A stretch of 64,000 nucleotides of DNA from Pelagibacteraceae bacterium AG-349-E10 (GTDB lineage Bacteria; Pseudomonadota; Alphaproteobacteria; HIMB59). The DNA is taken from assembly GCA_003281065.1 (NCBI GenBank), contig QCDA01000002.1, positions 41,862 through 105,861 on the forward strand, given 5' to 3'. Below, piece by piece: positions 45,377 to 54,974 of the stretch. Position numbers and translations under genes: made by a program. The notes beneath the pieces were generated by a model that was not told the DNA's origin, searched no databases, and saw only the letters and a program-made list of their open reading frames with translations. Position 1 is the first letter of the stretch; every line of letters starts with the position of its first letter.

Positions 45377-46303
45377 ATGAGAAAAGTTACGTTAAAAGAT
45401 TTAGCTAATAGTTTTGGTGATGATTATAATAAATTTAGTAAAAAATTCATTGATAAGTTTAATTCTGTAAATTTAAATTATGAATTTATTCAAGATGAGG
45501 ATTTAGAAAAATTATATATTAAAATAATTGATAGATTATTTTCAGATAATCAAAAAATTGGAGCTTTTGAGAGAACAAAAGTATGGGAAAAAGGATGGGG
45601 AGAAAATTTAAACGATTTCTTATCTGAGCCAAATAATGAAAATACATTAATACCAAAATTTATAAGGCCAGGTTTACCAATAAGGTTTTTTCAAAAATTT
45701 ATTAGAACAGAAAATCCAATGTTTGAATTAGAATATTTTAAATTATATAGGCAATGGTTGTTTGAAAAATATTTGAAAGATTATAATCATATATATGAAT
45801 TTGGATGTGGAACTGGCTTTAACCTTCTTGAGGGTTGCAGAATGTACGAAGATAAAAGATTTTATGGAAGTGATTTTGTAAGTAGCTCAGTTAAATTAGT
45901 AAATGAAATATCAAAAAAATTTAATTTGAAACTTGAGTCTGAATTGTTTGATTTTGTAAAGCCTAATTACCAATATAAAATAAAAGAAAATAGTTTGGTT
46001 AGCACATTTGGTGCTTTGGAACAAATAAAATCAAAATTTATACCATTTATTGATTTTTTGAGAAAAAAAAGGCCTGACATTATTATACATACTGAACCTG
46101 TAAAAGAACTTTATCATTTAGATAATTTTAACGATTATACTGCATATTTGTTTCATACAAAGCGAGGTTATACTGAAGGATTGCTTCCTTATTTACAAGA
46201 GCTTGAAAAAAAAGATGAGATAGAAATTTTAAAAGTTAAAAGACTTTTTTTTGGTAGCTTAATGATGGAGGGTTTTAATCTAATTGTGTGGAGATTTAGA
46301 TAA
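45377..46303 (+). CDS. SAM-dependent methyltransferase-like protein
   Basis: A 308-residue protein whose central part has YEFGCGTGFNLLEG (about residues 141-154), the SAM-binding loop, and FYGSDFVSSSVKLV with the acidic end of strand 2. The ~130 residues before it include ERTKVWEKGWGENL and many aromatic residues; I do not recognise this part. The late segment holds a histidine- and tyrosine-rich THTEPV-like region (here HTEPVKELYHLDNF). It is probably a sugar O- or C-methyltransferase placed between the two thiamine-enzyme pairs. A 39-base gap follows before the next gene. Confidence 0.72.
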   Translation: MRKVTLKDLANSFGDDYNKFSKKFIDKFNSVNLNYEFIQDEDLEKLYIKIIDRLFSDNQKIGAFERTKVWEKGWGENLNDFLSEPNNENTLIPKFIRPGLPIRFFQKFIRTENPMFELEYFKLYRQWLFEKYLKDYNHIYEFGCGTGFNLLEGCRMYEDKRFYGSDFVSSSVKLVNEISKKFNLKLESELFDFVKPNYQYKIKENSLVSTFGALEQIKSKFIPFIDFLRKKRPDIIIHTEPVKELYHLDNFNDYTAYLFHTKRGYTEGLLPYLQELEKKDEIEILKVKRLFFGSLMMEGFNLIVWRFR

Positions 46304-46342
46304 AATAATTTATTATTAGTTCGCTAAACATATTAAAGATCA

Positions 46343-46969
46343 ATGAAAATTCCTAAAAATCTAACAAGAGTTAATAAAGTTAAAATTTCAATCGAAGAGT
46401 TAATTGATTTTGAAGACAAAATAAAAAAAATATACGAAACAGGAAAAATTTTAGCTCCTATTCACTTGTCAAAGGGTAATGAAAAAGAATTAATAGATAT
46501 TTTTTCATATATTAGTCCAAATGATTGGGTATTTTCATCTTGGAGAAGTCATTATCATGCTTTACTTCATGGAATAAGTAAAAAAAAATTAACTGAAATT
46601 ATACTAAACGGTAAAAGTATGGGTGTTATAACAAAAAAGCCAAAATTTTACTCCTCTTCAATTGTAGGTGGATCAATACCAATTGCTTTGGGCACTGCAC
46701 TTGCAATTAAAAAGAACAAACAGAAAGAAAAAGTTTTTTGTTTTATTGGTGATATGACCTATGAAACTGGGATTTTTCATGAGGCATATAAATACTCAAG
46801 AAATTTTAAACTTCCATTACATTTTGTTGTAGAGGATAATAATTTAAGCACTAATACGCCTACCAACAAGGCTTGGAATAAAAAATCATCTATAAAAAAA
46901 GATATTTTTTATTACAAATATAAAAGACAACTTCCTCATCACGGCACAGGAAATTGGGTACTCTTTTAA
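46343..46969 (+). CDS. compact ThDP-dependent E1-alpha-type subunit
   Basis: A 208-residue protein related to the alpha subunit of pyruvate dehydrogenase E1 but about 120 residues shorter. It keeps the substrate-side SSWRSHYHALLHG segment, GGSIPIALGTALA, and a thiamine diphosphate motif reading IGDMTYETG with VEDNN about 25 residues on (the usual form is GDG...NN, so the last glycine is methionine). It ends with PHHGTGNWVLF. Compact E1-like pairs of this kind (AviB1/AviB2 in avilamycin synthesis) add a two-carbon acetyl unit from pyruvate to a keto-sugar. Its TAA overlaps the ATG of the partner gene. Confidence 0.78.
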   Translation: MKIPKNLTRVNKVKISIEELIDFEDKIKKIYETGKILAPIHLSKGNEKELIDIFSYISPNDWVFSSWRSHYHALLHGISKKKLTEIILNGKSMGVITKKPKFYSSSIVGGSIPIALGTALAIKKNKQKEKVFCFIGDMTYETGIFHEAYKYSRNFKLPLHFVVEDNNLSTNTPTNKAWNKKSSIKKDIFYYKYKRQLPHHGTGNWVLF

Positions 46970-47499
46970 TGAAATACAAAGATGAGCTAATTAGATCGAT
47001 GAATTGGTTATCCAAAAAGAAAAATACAATATTTATTGGCCAATCTGTTAACTATTCTGGAAATGCTATATTTAATACACTGAAGGATGTAAATAAGTCT
47101 AAAAAAATTGAATTACCAGTTTTTGAAGATTTACAAATGGGAATTTCAACGGGTATGGCGCTGAATGGTTTTGTTCCAATAAGTTGTTACCCTAGATTTG
47201 ATTTTCTCATTTTAGCTATGAACCAATTAGTAAATCATTTGGATAAATTACAAGTAATGTCAGAAAATGTTTATAAACCAAAAGTGATTATCAGAGTTGC
47301 AATTGGTTCGAAAAAACCTCTAAATGGTGGTGTTCAACACACCCAAGATTATACAGATGTAATGAAAAAAGTTTTAACAGAGGTAAATGTAGTATTATTA
47401 AATGAACCTAAAAAAATTTTTAAAGAATTTAAAAAAGCTTATACGGCAAGTTACTCATCAATGATAATTGAAAACGCAGATTACTATAATGACAAATAA
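46969..47499 (+). CDS. compact ThDP-dependent E1-beta-type subunit
   Basis: A 176-residue protein made of only the pyrimidine-binding domain of E1-beta. LPVFEDLQMGISTGMALNG carries the conserved glutamate that activates the cofactor, and GGVQHTQDYTD corresponds to the active-site loop. The C-terminal transketolase-type domain of ordinary E1-beta is missing. I chose the ATG at 46969, which overlaps the alpha-subunit stop (TAATG); an in-frame TTG at 46954 is less likely. With 46343 it should form an alpha-beta enzyme. No E2 or E3 gene is nearby, which speaks against a pyruvate dehydrogenase complex. Confidence 0.78.
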   Translation: MKYKDELIRSMNWLSKKKNTIFIGQSVNYSGNAIFNTLKDVNKSKKIELPVFEDLQMGISTGMALNGFVPISCYPRFDFLILAMNQLVNHLDKLQVMSENVYKPKVIIRVAIGSKKPLNGGVQHTQDYTDVMKKVLTEVNVVLLNEPKKIFKEFKKAYTASYSSMIIENADYYNDK

Positions 47500-48475
47500 T
47501 TTATCTATTCAAGATTTTTACAAAAATAAAAATGTTCTAGTTACTGGTGGAACTGGGCTAATTGGAAGACAACTTGTAAGTAAATTATGTGATTTAGGAT
47601 CTAATGTATTAAGTGTGTCCATGGATGATCTTCAACTAGATAGAAGATCTAAATATATAAAAATAGACTTAACCCTTTTAGATAATTGCAAAGATGTTAC
47701 AAAAGATATGGATATAGTCCTTCATGTAGCAGGTATTAAAGGTTCTGTCGATGTAACTAAATCGAAACCTGCAAGTTTTATGGTTCCAATGCTTCTTTTT
47801 AATACTGGTATATTAGAGGCTTCAAGGATTAATAGTGTTAAAAATCTAGTTTTTACAAGTTCAATTGGAGCATACAGTTCCTCAGAAATATTTTCTGAGT
47901 CAGATGAGGAAGAGATCAAACCACCTATGGATTTTTATCCTGGCTGGGCAAAAAGAATAGCCGAATTGCAAATCAAAGCGTACCAAGAACAATATGATAT
48001 AAACTGGGGCGTTGTTAGACCTTCCAACGTTTATGGACCTGGAGATAATTTTGATGAAAATAATGCCATGGTAATACCATCTTTAATTTCAAAAATTTAT
48101 AAAAAACAATTTCCTTTAAAAGTCTGGGGTGATGGCAGTTCTGTTAGAGACTTTATTTTTTCCGGAGATGTTGCAGACGGTATCCTTAATTGTGCTTTTT
48201 TTAAAAATAATAGTAGATATTTAAACTTAGGTAGTGGCACTGGAATAACTATTAAAGAATTAATATTATCTTTACAGTCTATAATAAAATTTGATTTTGA
48301 ATTTGATACCTCAAAATCAAACGGTTTTCCAAAAAGAGTAATGAACATTGATAGAGCTAAAAAAGAAATTAATTTTTTTCCAAAAACTACAATATTAGAG
48401 GGTTTGAGAATAACTTGGGATTGGTTCATACAAAACAATAAAGAATATTTGAAAAGAAAAAACTATTTTAAATAA
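47489..48475 (+). CDS. NAD-dependent epimerase/reductase
   Basis: Residues from the ATG at 47489 give a 328-residue extended SDR: VTGGTGLIGRQLV for the cofactor, HVAGIKGSVDVTKSKP, TSSIGAYSS with the catalytic serine region, and RPSNVYGPGDNFD. The tyrosine-lysine pair reads Y-P-G-W-A-K, one residue longer than YxxxK, so the tyrosine may be out of place. It resembles the reductase at 40689, which also has an altered motif. The frame is open back to a TTG at 47468, but the ATG at 47489 overlaps the preceding stop by 11 bases and starts just before the conserved core. It may reduce a 4-keto group late in the pathway. Confidence 0.82.
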   Translation: MTNNLSIQDFYKNKNVLVTGGTGLIGRQLVSKLCDLGSNVLSVSMDDLQLDRRSKYIKIDLTLLDNCKDVTKDMDIVLHVAGIKGSVDVTKSKPASFMVPMLLFNTGILEASRINSVKNLVFTSSIGAYSSSEIFSESDEEEIKPPMDFYPGWAKRIAELQIKAYQEQYDINWGVVRPSNVYGPGDNFDENNAMVIPSLISKIYKKQFPLKVWGDGSSVRDFIFSGDVADGILNCAFFKNNSRYLNLGSGTGITIKELILSLQSIIKFDFEFDTSKSNGFPKRVMNIDRAKKEINFFPKTTILEGLRITWDWFIQNNKEYLKRKNYFK

Positions 48476-48481
48476 CTTTTA

Positions 48482-49003
48482 ATGATTAAGAAAATTACAG
48501 AATGCGATCTCTTTGGTGTTAAATTGATTGAAACTGATTTATTTGAAGATTTCAGAGGAACTTATCAAGAGACATATAATTTCAATGAGTACTATAATAA
48601 TGGATTAGATATTAACTTTGTTCAAGATGATATATCTATTTCAAAGTTCAATGTTTTGCGAGGACTTCATGGTGACAAAAACACATGGAAACTAGTGTCC
48701 TGCCTTCAAGGAGAATTTTTTTTAGCTGTTGTAAATTTTGATAAAACATCGAAGGAGTTTTGTAAACATCATACATTTGTTCTTAACGGAAGTGATAATT
48801 ATCAAGTTTTAATTCCACCCTCTTTTGCAAATGGACATTTAGTATTGAGTGAAGAAACTATTTTTCACTACAAGCAGAGCACTTACTATGAGGGTATGGA
48901 AAAACAATTTACATTAAGATGGGATGATCCAAAATTAAATATTACATGGCCAACCAATAATCCAATTTTGTCTAAAAGAGACCTTGAAGCATCATTTATA
49001 TAA
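48482..49003 (+). CDS. dTDP-4-keto-rhamnose 3,5-epimerase-like (RmlC family)
   Basis: A 173-residue cupin-type epimerase. It shows DFRGTYQETYN, VLRGLHGDKNTW with the catalytic histidine (RGLH), the substrate strand LIPPSFANGHLVLSE and FHYKQSTYYEG with the tyrosine. The family epimerises C3, C5 or both in nucleotide 4-keto-sugars. The usual RGLHYQ reads RGLHGD, a deviation also seen in non-RmlC members, so a 3- or 5-epimerase for a GDP- or branched keto-sugar is likely. It follows the epimerase gene by six bases. Confidence 0.85.
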   Translation: MIKKITECDLFGVKLIETDLFEDFRGTYQETYNFNEYYNNGLDINFVQDDISISKFNVLRGLHGDKNTWKLVSCLQGEFFLAVVNFDKTSKEFCKHHTFVLNGSDNYQVLIPPSFANGHLVLSEETIFHYKQSTYYEGMEKQFTLRWDDPKLNITWPTNNPILSKRDLEASFI

Positions 49004-49009
49004 TTAAGA

Positions 49010-49858
49010 TTGAAAAATAATAAAATTAGTGTGTTCGGACCGGCAATAAGAACTGAAAGGTGGCCGTCCCTCTACAAAAATATTTGTGAAGGAAATGATA
49101 TAGAAATAGAAATAGTTTTTTGTGGAAATGTAAAACCAGATTTTAATTTACCAAAAAATTTCATTTTTATTTATTCTGAGGTTAAACCATCTCAATGTGC
49201 TCAAATCGCCCTGAAATATACTAACTCTGAAATAGTCTCATTAATTGGAGATGATTGTGTTTTTTCAAAAAACTACTTTGATAATTTATATGAAGCGTAC
49301 ATAAAAAATAGTTCTTTCATATATGGGGGAGCTTTTAAAAGAAACAATATATTTTATGCAAAAAGAGATTATATGCTTTTAGATGAAATTTCTGATAGTC
49401 CTTTTTTCCCATTATCTCCATTACTTTGTAAAAAAGAAATCATGTCTTTGGGCGGTATAGATAAAAACTTTATAGCAGTTATGTGGCATGAGGACTTATT
49501 GATGAGGTTAATCACTAATTTTAATAAAAAATGCAAGATAATTGATAAATCTGTGTGTTATGAAGAAACGACTAAAGATTTAAGTTTAATTAAGCGGGTT
49601 TATATAAAATACATATCAAAAGTGTTCTCTAAAAAATATGTAAGACCCGGAGCGAATTTGTTTGAAAAATATGGTATTAATCATGACTTACCATATTTAA
49701 AATCATGCTGGATAGACACAATTAAAAACATTGGATTTAACAAAGTTCTATGTAGAAATGAAACATATTTTATCTCAAAAAATAGACTAATAAAATTTGA
49801 TCCTTTCAATGAAATAAATCTTGAAACAGTAACTCAGGGAAAAAAAGGAAAGTGGTAA
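49010..49858 (+). CDS. glycosyltransferase-like protein (GT-A fold)
   Basis: A 282-residue protein starting at TTG 49010. The N-terminal strand is KISVFGPAIRTERWPSLY, followed by SLIGDDCVFSKNYFD holding the D-D of a GT-A metal site (about residues 79-93), then GGIDKNFIAVMWHEDLLMRL, which is typical of the late acceptor-site region (W/F-x-E-D). It should transfer a sugar to the growing glycan. It is the last gene of the glycan island before groEL, and a hairpin terminator on the opposite strand begins just after its stop. Confidence 0.72.
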   Translation: MKNNKISVFGPAIRTERWPSLYKNICEGNDIEIEIVFCGNVKPDFNLPKNFIFIYSEVKPSQCAQIALKYTNSEIVSLIGDDCVFSKNYFDNLYEAYIKNSSFIYGGAFKRNNIFYAKRDYMLLDEISDSPFFPLSPLLCKKEIMSLGGIDKNFIAVMWHEDLLMRLITNFNKKCKIIDKSVCYEETTKDLSLIKRVYIKYISKVFSKKYVRPGANLFEKYGINHDLPYLKSCWIDTIKNIGFNKVLCRNETYFISKNRLIKFDPFNEINLETVTQGKKGKW

Positions 49859-49885
49859 AAATTTTAGAGGGCCAAAAGGCCCCCT
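49853..49885 (-). terminator. rho-independent terminator of groESL
   Basis: Read on the minus strand, a GGGCC/GGCCC-type hairpin with an A/T loop (plus-strand 49866-49885, agagGGCCaaaaGGCCccct in outline) is followed by a TAAAATTTTT run (49865 back to 49856). It lies 23 bases beyond the groEL stop. On the plus strand the same stem could weakly end the glycosyltransferase transcript. Confidence 0.75.
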
Positions 49886-49908
49886 ATAAGTTTAAGTGAG
49901 ATTTTTGA

Positions 49909-51567
<1,659 letters not shown>

Positions 51568-51585
51568 TTATAAAATACCTTTCAA

Positions 51586-51876
51586 TTACTTCTCAATAAT
51601 TCCCATGATGTCTGACTCCTTCATTATTAAGAGTTCTTTACCATCAATTTTTACTTCTGTACCAGACCATTTACCAAACAAAATTCGATCACCTTTTTTT
51701 ACATCTAAAGCAACTACTTGTCCGTTTTCATTTCTAGCACCACCACCTACGGATACAACTTTTCCTTCCATAGGCTTTTCTTGAGCAGTATCAGGAATTA
51801 TGATACCGCCTTTAGTACGATCTTCTTGTTCAACTCTCTCAACCAAGACTCTATCGTGTAAGGGTTTTAAATTCAT
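51586..51876 (-). CDS. groES: co-chaperonin GroES (10 kDa subunit)
   Basis: A 96-residue co-chaperonin of the usual length, beginning [16 protein letters not shown], with the mobile loop around [14 protein letters not shown] (residues 22-35) that contacts Gro[16 protein letters not shown] near residue 70 and [11 protein letters not shown] at the end. It caps the GroEL cavity. It is the first gene of the groESL operon. An AGAGG ribosome-binding site (plus-strand 51884-51888) lies seven bases before the ATG, and the CIRCE operator and heat-shock promoter are directly upstream. Confidence 0.98.
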   Translation of the reverse strand: MNLKPLHDRVLVERVEQEDRTKGGIIIPDTAQEKPMEGKVVSVGGGARNENGQVVALDVKKGDRILFGKWSGTEVKIDGKELLIMKESDIMGIIEK

Positions 51877-51906
51877 ATTTGTACCTCTATATCTAAAGTT
51901 TAATTT

Positions 51907-51933
51907 TTAGCACTCACTTTTATAGAGTGCTAA
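51907..51933 (-). promoter_or_regulatory. CIRCE operator (HrcA binding site)
   Basis: The perfect inverted repeat TTAGCACTC - 9 bases - GAGTGCTAA matches the CIRCE consensus without a mismatch. It lies 30 bases upstream of the groES ATG, in the leader just downstream of the predicted transcription start, so HrcA binding should block transcription at low temperature. An hrcA gene is not in the window. Confidence 0.95.
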
Positions 51934-51943
51934 ACTATATATG

Positions 51944-51972
51944 TAAATGGTAAATAAATTTCTGGTTTCAAG
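51944..51972 (-). promoter_or_regulatory. RpoH (sigma32)-like heat-shock promoter of groESL
   Basis: On the minus strand CTTGAAA (51972-51966) is followed after 15 bases by CCATTTA (51950-51944). This is close to the sigma32 pattern CTTGAAA ... CCCCATNT. The expected start of transcription, near 51936, falls just before the CIRCE operator. A sigma70 reading is weaker, since no good -10 is found at 17 bases. Confidence 0.65.
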
Positions 51973-52114
51973 TTGAAATAGCCAAAAATCATTAAAAATA
52001 TTGAAATTTCTCTTTAATTGAATGATTATCTTAATATGCAAAATAGCTCAAATTTAAGGACTATAAAGATCCTCAACATGATTCCCAATTTTTTGAAAAG
52101 ATCGGCTATTAATT

Positions 52115-54271
52115 TTGTTTGAAAATAGATTTATTAAACAATTGGTGCTTATAGGAGGTGGGCACGCAAATGTACAAATTTTAAAGAAATTATGTATGAA
52201 CAGAATAAAAGGATTGCATACAATTTTAATTAGTGAGCATTTTGAAGCTACTTACTCAGGTATGACACCTGGATATATCCATAAAGATTTTAGCAAAGAA
52301 GAAATAAGCATTGATCTTCAAAGACTCTGCTTTAATGCAGGTGCAACTTTTATAAAAGATAAAGTAATTAAATTAGAAACTAATCATAAAAAAGTAGTAT
52401 TAAAAAATTTTCCATCAATAAACTATAATTTATTATCAATTAATACTGGTTCGGTCTCAAATACAAAAGGAATAAAAATAGAAAAATTATCTAAATGTTT
52501 TTTTGCAAAACCTATTAGCTCATTAGTAAATAACTTGAGTCACATTGATCTAATTATAAGTAACAAAAAAAATAGAATTTCAATTATTGGTGGAGGTGTA
52601 GCATCTTATGAATTAGCTTTCAGCTTATTAAGAAGATATGAAAATAATTTAGAAATAACTATTTTTGGAAAAAATATTTTAAAGGAAAAAAATCTAAATC
52701 AGAAAACAAAAAAAAACCTAAAAAAAATTTCATCCGATTTAGGTATTAAAGAATATTTAGGAGAAGTTGTTTCGATAACTGAAACTCATTTAGTCCTAAA
52801 TAGTGGTGAAAAATTTGATAGTGATTTAAATTTACTTTCTTCTGGTGCTAATATTGAAACATGGCTCTCAGAGAGTAATCTAGATAAAGATAAAAATGGA
52901 TTTATAGTTGTAGATAATAATCTTTTGTCTACAAATGATAAAAATATATTTGTTACAGGTGATGCCTGTACAGTTGAAGATAATTTGAGACCAAAATCAG
53001 GTGTGATGGCAGTTCGTCAAGGACAAGTTTTAAAAGAAAATATTTTCTCAAAATTAACTGGTAAGCCCTTATTAAAATTTAAAGCACAAAAAAACTGGTT
53101 ATATTTAATTGGCACTCATAAAAATAAAGCATTATTGAATTATTTTTTCTTATCTTTTCATGGTCTATGGTGCTGGAAACTAAAAGAGTGGATTGATAGA
53201 GGTTTTATTAACAAATTTAAATTTACTTACAATTCAAAGATGTCTTTTAGAAATTTTGAATTAGAAAAGCCAACAGACATTAAGATGTATTGCCAGGGTT
53301 GTGGCTCTAAAGTATCAAAAAACACTTTAGTTAATTATTTAAATGAGGAAGATTCACACAGTGATTTACCTGACTCGTCAATAATAAATACTAATTCTTC
53401 ATCTTTATTACAAAGTATAGATCACATAAAGTTATTTACATCACTCAACCCTTTTGATTTTGGAATTATTAGCTATCTGCATTCTCAAAATGATATTTTA
53501 TCAAGTGGGGGTTCTGTAAAAACTATAAGTGTTTCACAAGCCCTACCGTTCTCTGATGGCATTATAGAAAGTTTTTTTATGGAATATTTTATGAAAGGTA
53601 TTAAATCAGAAGCCATAAAAGATGGTTCAATTATTGCATCAGGACACAGCTATCAATCAAAAGAACCTGGTATTACAATTACAATGAATGGCTCATATGA
53701 AAAACAAATTACAAAAAGCCAAGCACAAGAGAGTGAACTAATATATCTTTCAAAACCTTTAGGCACAGGATATCTCTTGGCCGCTTATTTTAATAATTCA
53801 GAACTTTTATCAAGTTTTGATTTTCAAAAATTGATAACTTGGATGAAAAAAGGAAATAAAAAAATATCAGAAATATCAAAAAATTTTAATAGCAAAATTA
53901 CAACAGATATAAGTGGTTTTGGATTAGCATCACATTTATCAGATATTTGTATATCTTCAGGTTTATCTGCTGAAATAAAACTTAATGAAGAAATACTAAT
54001 TAATAAAAATATTGATATTTTAAATAAATTTAAAAGCACAGGTTTTGAAAATAATTATTTATCCTCAGCAAATGAAATCTCAATATCTGATAATAATAAA
54101 TTACAAAATATACTTTATGATCCTCAAACAAATGGGCCACTTTTGATATCTATTGAGAAAGAAGATCAAATTAAATTTGAAAAAGAGTTTCAATCAGTAA
54201 TTGGTTTTAGTCCTATATTAGTCGGACAGTTTAAAAAGTTCAAAAATAAGTTAATTAATGTAATAAATTAA
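52115..54271 (+). CDS. selD: FAD/NAD(P)-dependent oxidoreductase fused to selenide, water dikinase (SelD)
   Basis: A 718-residue fusion. The first ~370 residues are a type II NADH dehydrogenase-like flavoprotein with LIGGGHANV (12-20), a second GGGVASYEL loop near residue 158 and FVTGDACTVED for FAD. The C-terminal ~330 residues are SelD: CQGCGSK (around 390) with the catalytic cysteine and lysine, then TDISGFGLASHL and DPQTNGPLL. Selenophosphate made from selenide and ATP feeds selenouridine or selenocysteine synthesis. The SelD part differs from the norm at DD (LN in SLNPFDFG) and GGHT (SGHS), so activity may be altered. The start is TTG at 52115; no clear ribosome-binding site precedes it. 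It is divergent from groESL. Confidence 0.85.
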   Translation: MFENRFIKQLVLIGGGHANVQILKKLCMNRIKGLHTILISEHFEATYSGMTPGYIHKDFSKEEISIDLQRLCFNAGATFIKDKVIKLETNHKKVVLKNFPSINYNLLSINTGSVSNTKGIKIEKLSKCFFAKPISSLVNNLSHIDLIISNKKNRISIIGGGVASYELAFSLLRRYENNLEITIFGKNILKEKNLNQKTKKNLKKISSDLGIKEYLGEVVSITETHLVLNSGEKFDSDLNLLSSGANIETWLSESNLDKDKNGFIVVDNNLLSTNDKNIFVTGDACTVEDNLRPKSGVMAVRQGQVLKENIFSKLTGKPLLKFKAQKNWLYLIGTHKNKALLNYFFLSFHGLWCWKLKEWIDRGFINKFKFTYNSKMSFRNFELEKPTDIKMYCQGCGSKVSKNTLVNYLNEEDSHSDLPDSSIINTNSSSLLQSIDHIKLFTSLNPFDFGIISYLHSQNDILSSGGSVKTISVSQALPFSDGIIESFFMEYFMKGIKSEAIKDGSIIASGHSYQSKEPGITITMNGSYEKQITKSQAQESELIYLSKPLGTGYLLAAYFNNSELLSSFDFQKLITWMKKGNKKISEISKNFNSKITTDISGFGLASHLSDICISSGLSAEIKLNEEILINKNIDILNKFKSTGFENNYLSSANEISISDNNKLQNILYDPQTNGPLLISIEKEDQIKFEKEFQSVIGFSPILVGQFKKFKNKLINVIN

Positions 54272-54278
54272 TTGAAGT

Positions 54279-54974
54279 TTAATTTTTAAATTTTTTTTTG
54301 AATAAAATAATCATAATTATCAGAAAAGCAATAAAACCTAGGGGAATTAAGTATTCTGGCTGAACTATTAGCGAAAAATTTAATTTTGTTTTATTTATGA
54401 ATATTTCTTCTAACCCTTGGCCAATACTCCCAAAGATAAATGACCATGGGGCTAGTCCAAATAAAGTAGTAAAAAAGAACTTTTTATTATTTGCGTCGAG
54501 ACCTGCTAAAATGAGGTTTTGTATGAAAAAAGGAGCTGCAGGAACAATACGAATTAATATCATTAACTCTAAATCATTATTATTGAAATAATTTTCTATA
54601 TAGGAGTATTTATTTAAAAATTTATTTTTAATAAAGTCTGAGAAAAAAATTTTTGCTATTATAAATATTCCAAAAGCACCAAGTGTTCCAGCAATTAAAG
54701 ATATGGTTCCACCTATCCATGTTCCAAATAAGAAACCATTTATCATTGATAATAAGGAAGCAAATGGAAAATTACACAAAATTAAAAAGCTATATAAAAT
54801 TAAAAATGTAAATATTGATAATAAGTAGTTCTGAGATATGAAGTTTTGAATAAAGTCCAAATTAGAGAAAAAAGTTTCAAGTTGAAAAAAGTCTTTATTT
54901 ATAAAATATATAATCCATAAAATTACAAAAAATGTTAATAAAAATAAAATTGATATTTTTTTTGATAATTGCAC
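54279..54974 (-). CDS. TVP38/TMEM64 family membrane protein (VTT domain)
   Basis: A 231-residue inner-membrane protein with about five or six helices. The VTT core shows FPFASLLSMINGFLFGTW, GTLGAFGIFIIAK and MILIRIVPAAPFFIQNLI, followed by GLAPWSFIFGSIGQ; these are the conserved positions of the family (the DedA relatives act on lipid movement). Substrate is unknown. It starts with GTG in a one-base overlap with the CcdA stop (TAGTG), so the two are coupled. It ends eight bases from the convergent selD stop. Confidence 0.87.
   Translation of the reverse strand: MQLSKKISILFLLTFFVILWIIYFINKDFFQLETFFSNLDFIQNFISQNYLLSIFTFLILYSFLILCNFPFASLLSMINGFLFGTWIGGTISLIAGTLGAFGIFIIAKIFFSDFIKNKFLNKYSYIENYFNNNDLELMILIRIVPAAPFFIQNLILAGLDANNKKFFFTTLFGLAPWSFIFGSIGQGLEEIFINKTKLNFSLIVQPEYLIPLGFIAFLIIMIILFKKKFKN

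Noticed and set aside
46954-46968. TTG at 46954 as start of the E1-beta-like gene
   Set aside because: The ATG at 46969 overlaps the stop of the alpha gene (TAATG), a typical coupled arrangement, and gives a normal N-terminus.
52078-52122. A 14-codon upstream frame (ATG at 52078) overlapping the selD TTG start, as a possible leader peptide
   Set aside because: It has no feature of a known leader, no paired hairpins, and such short frames are frequent by chance in this composition.
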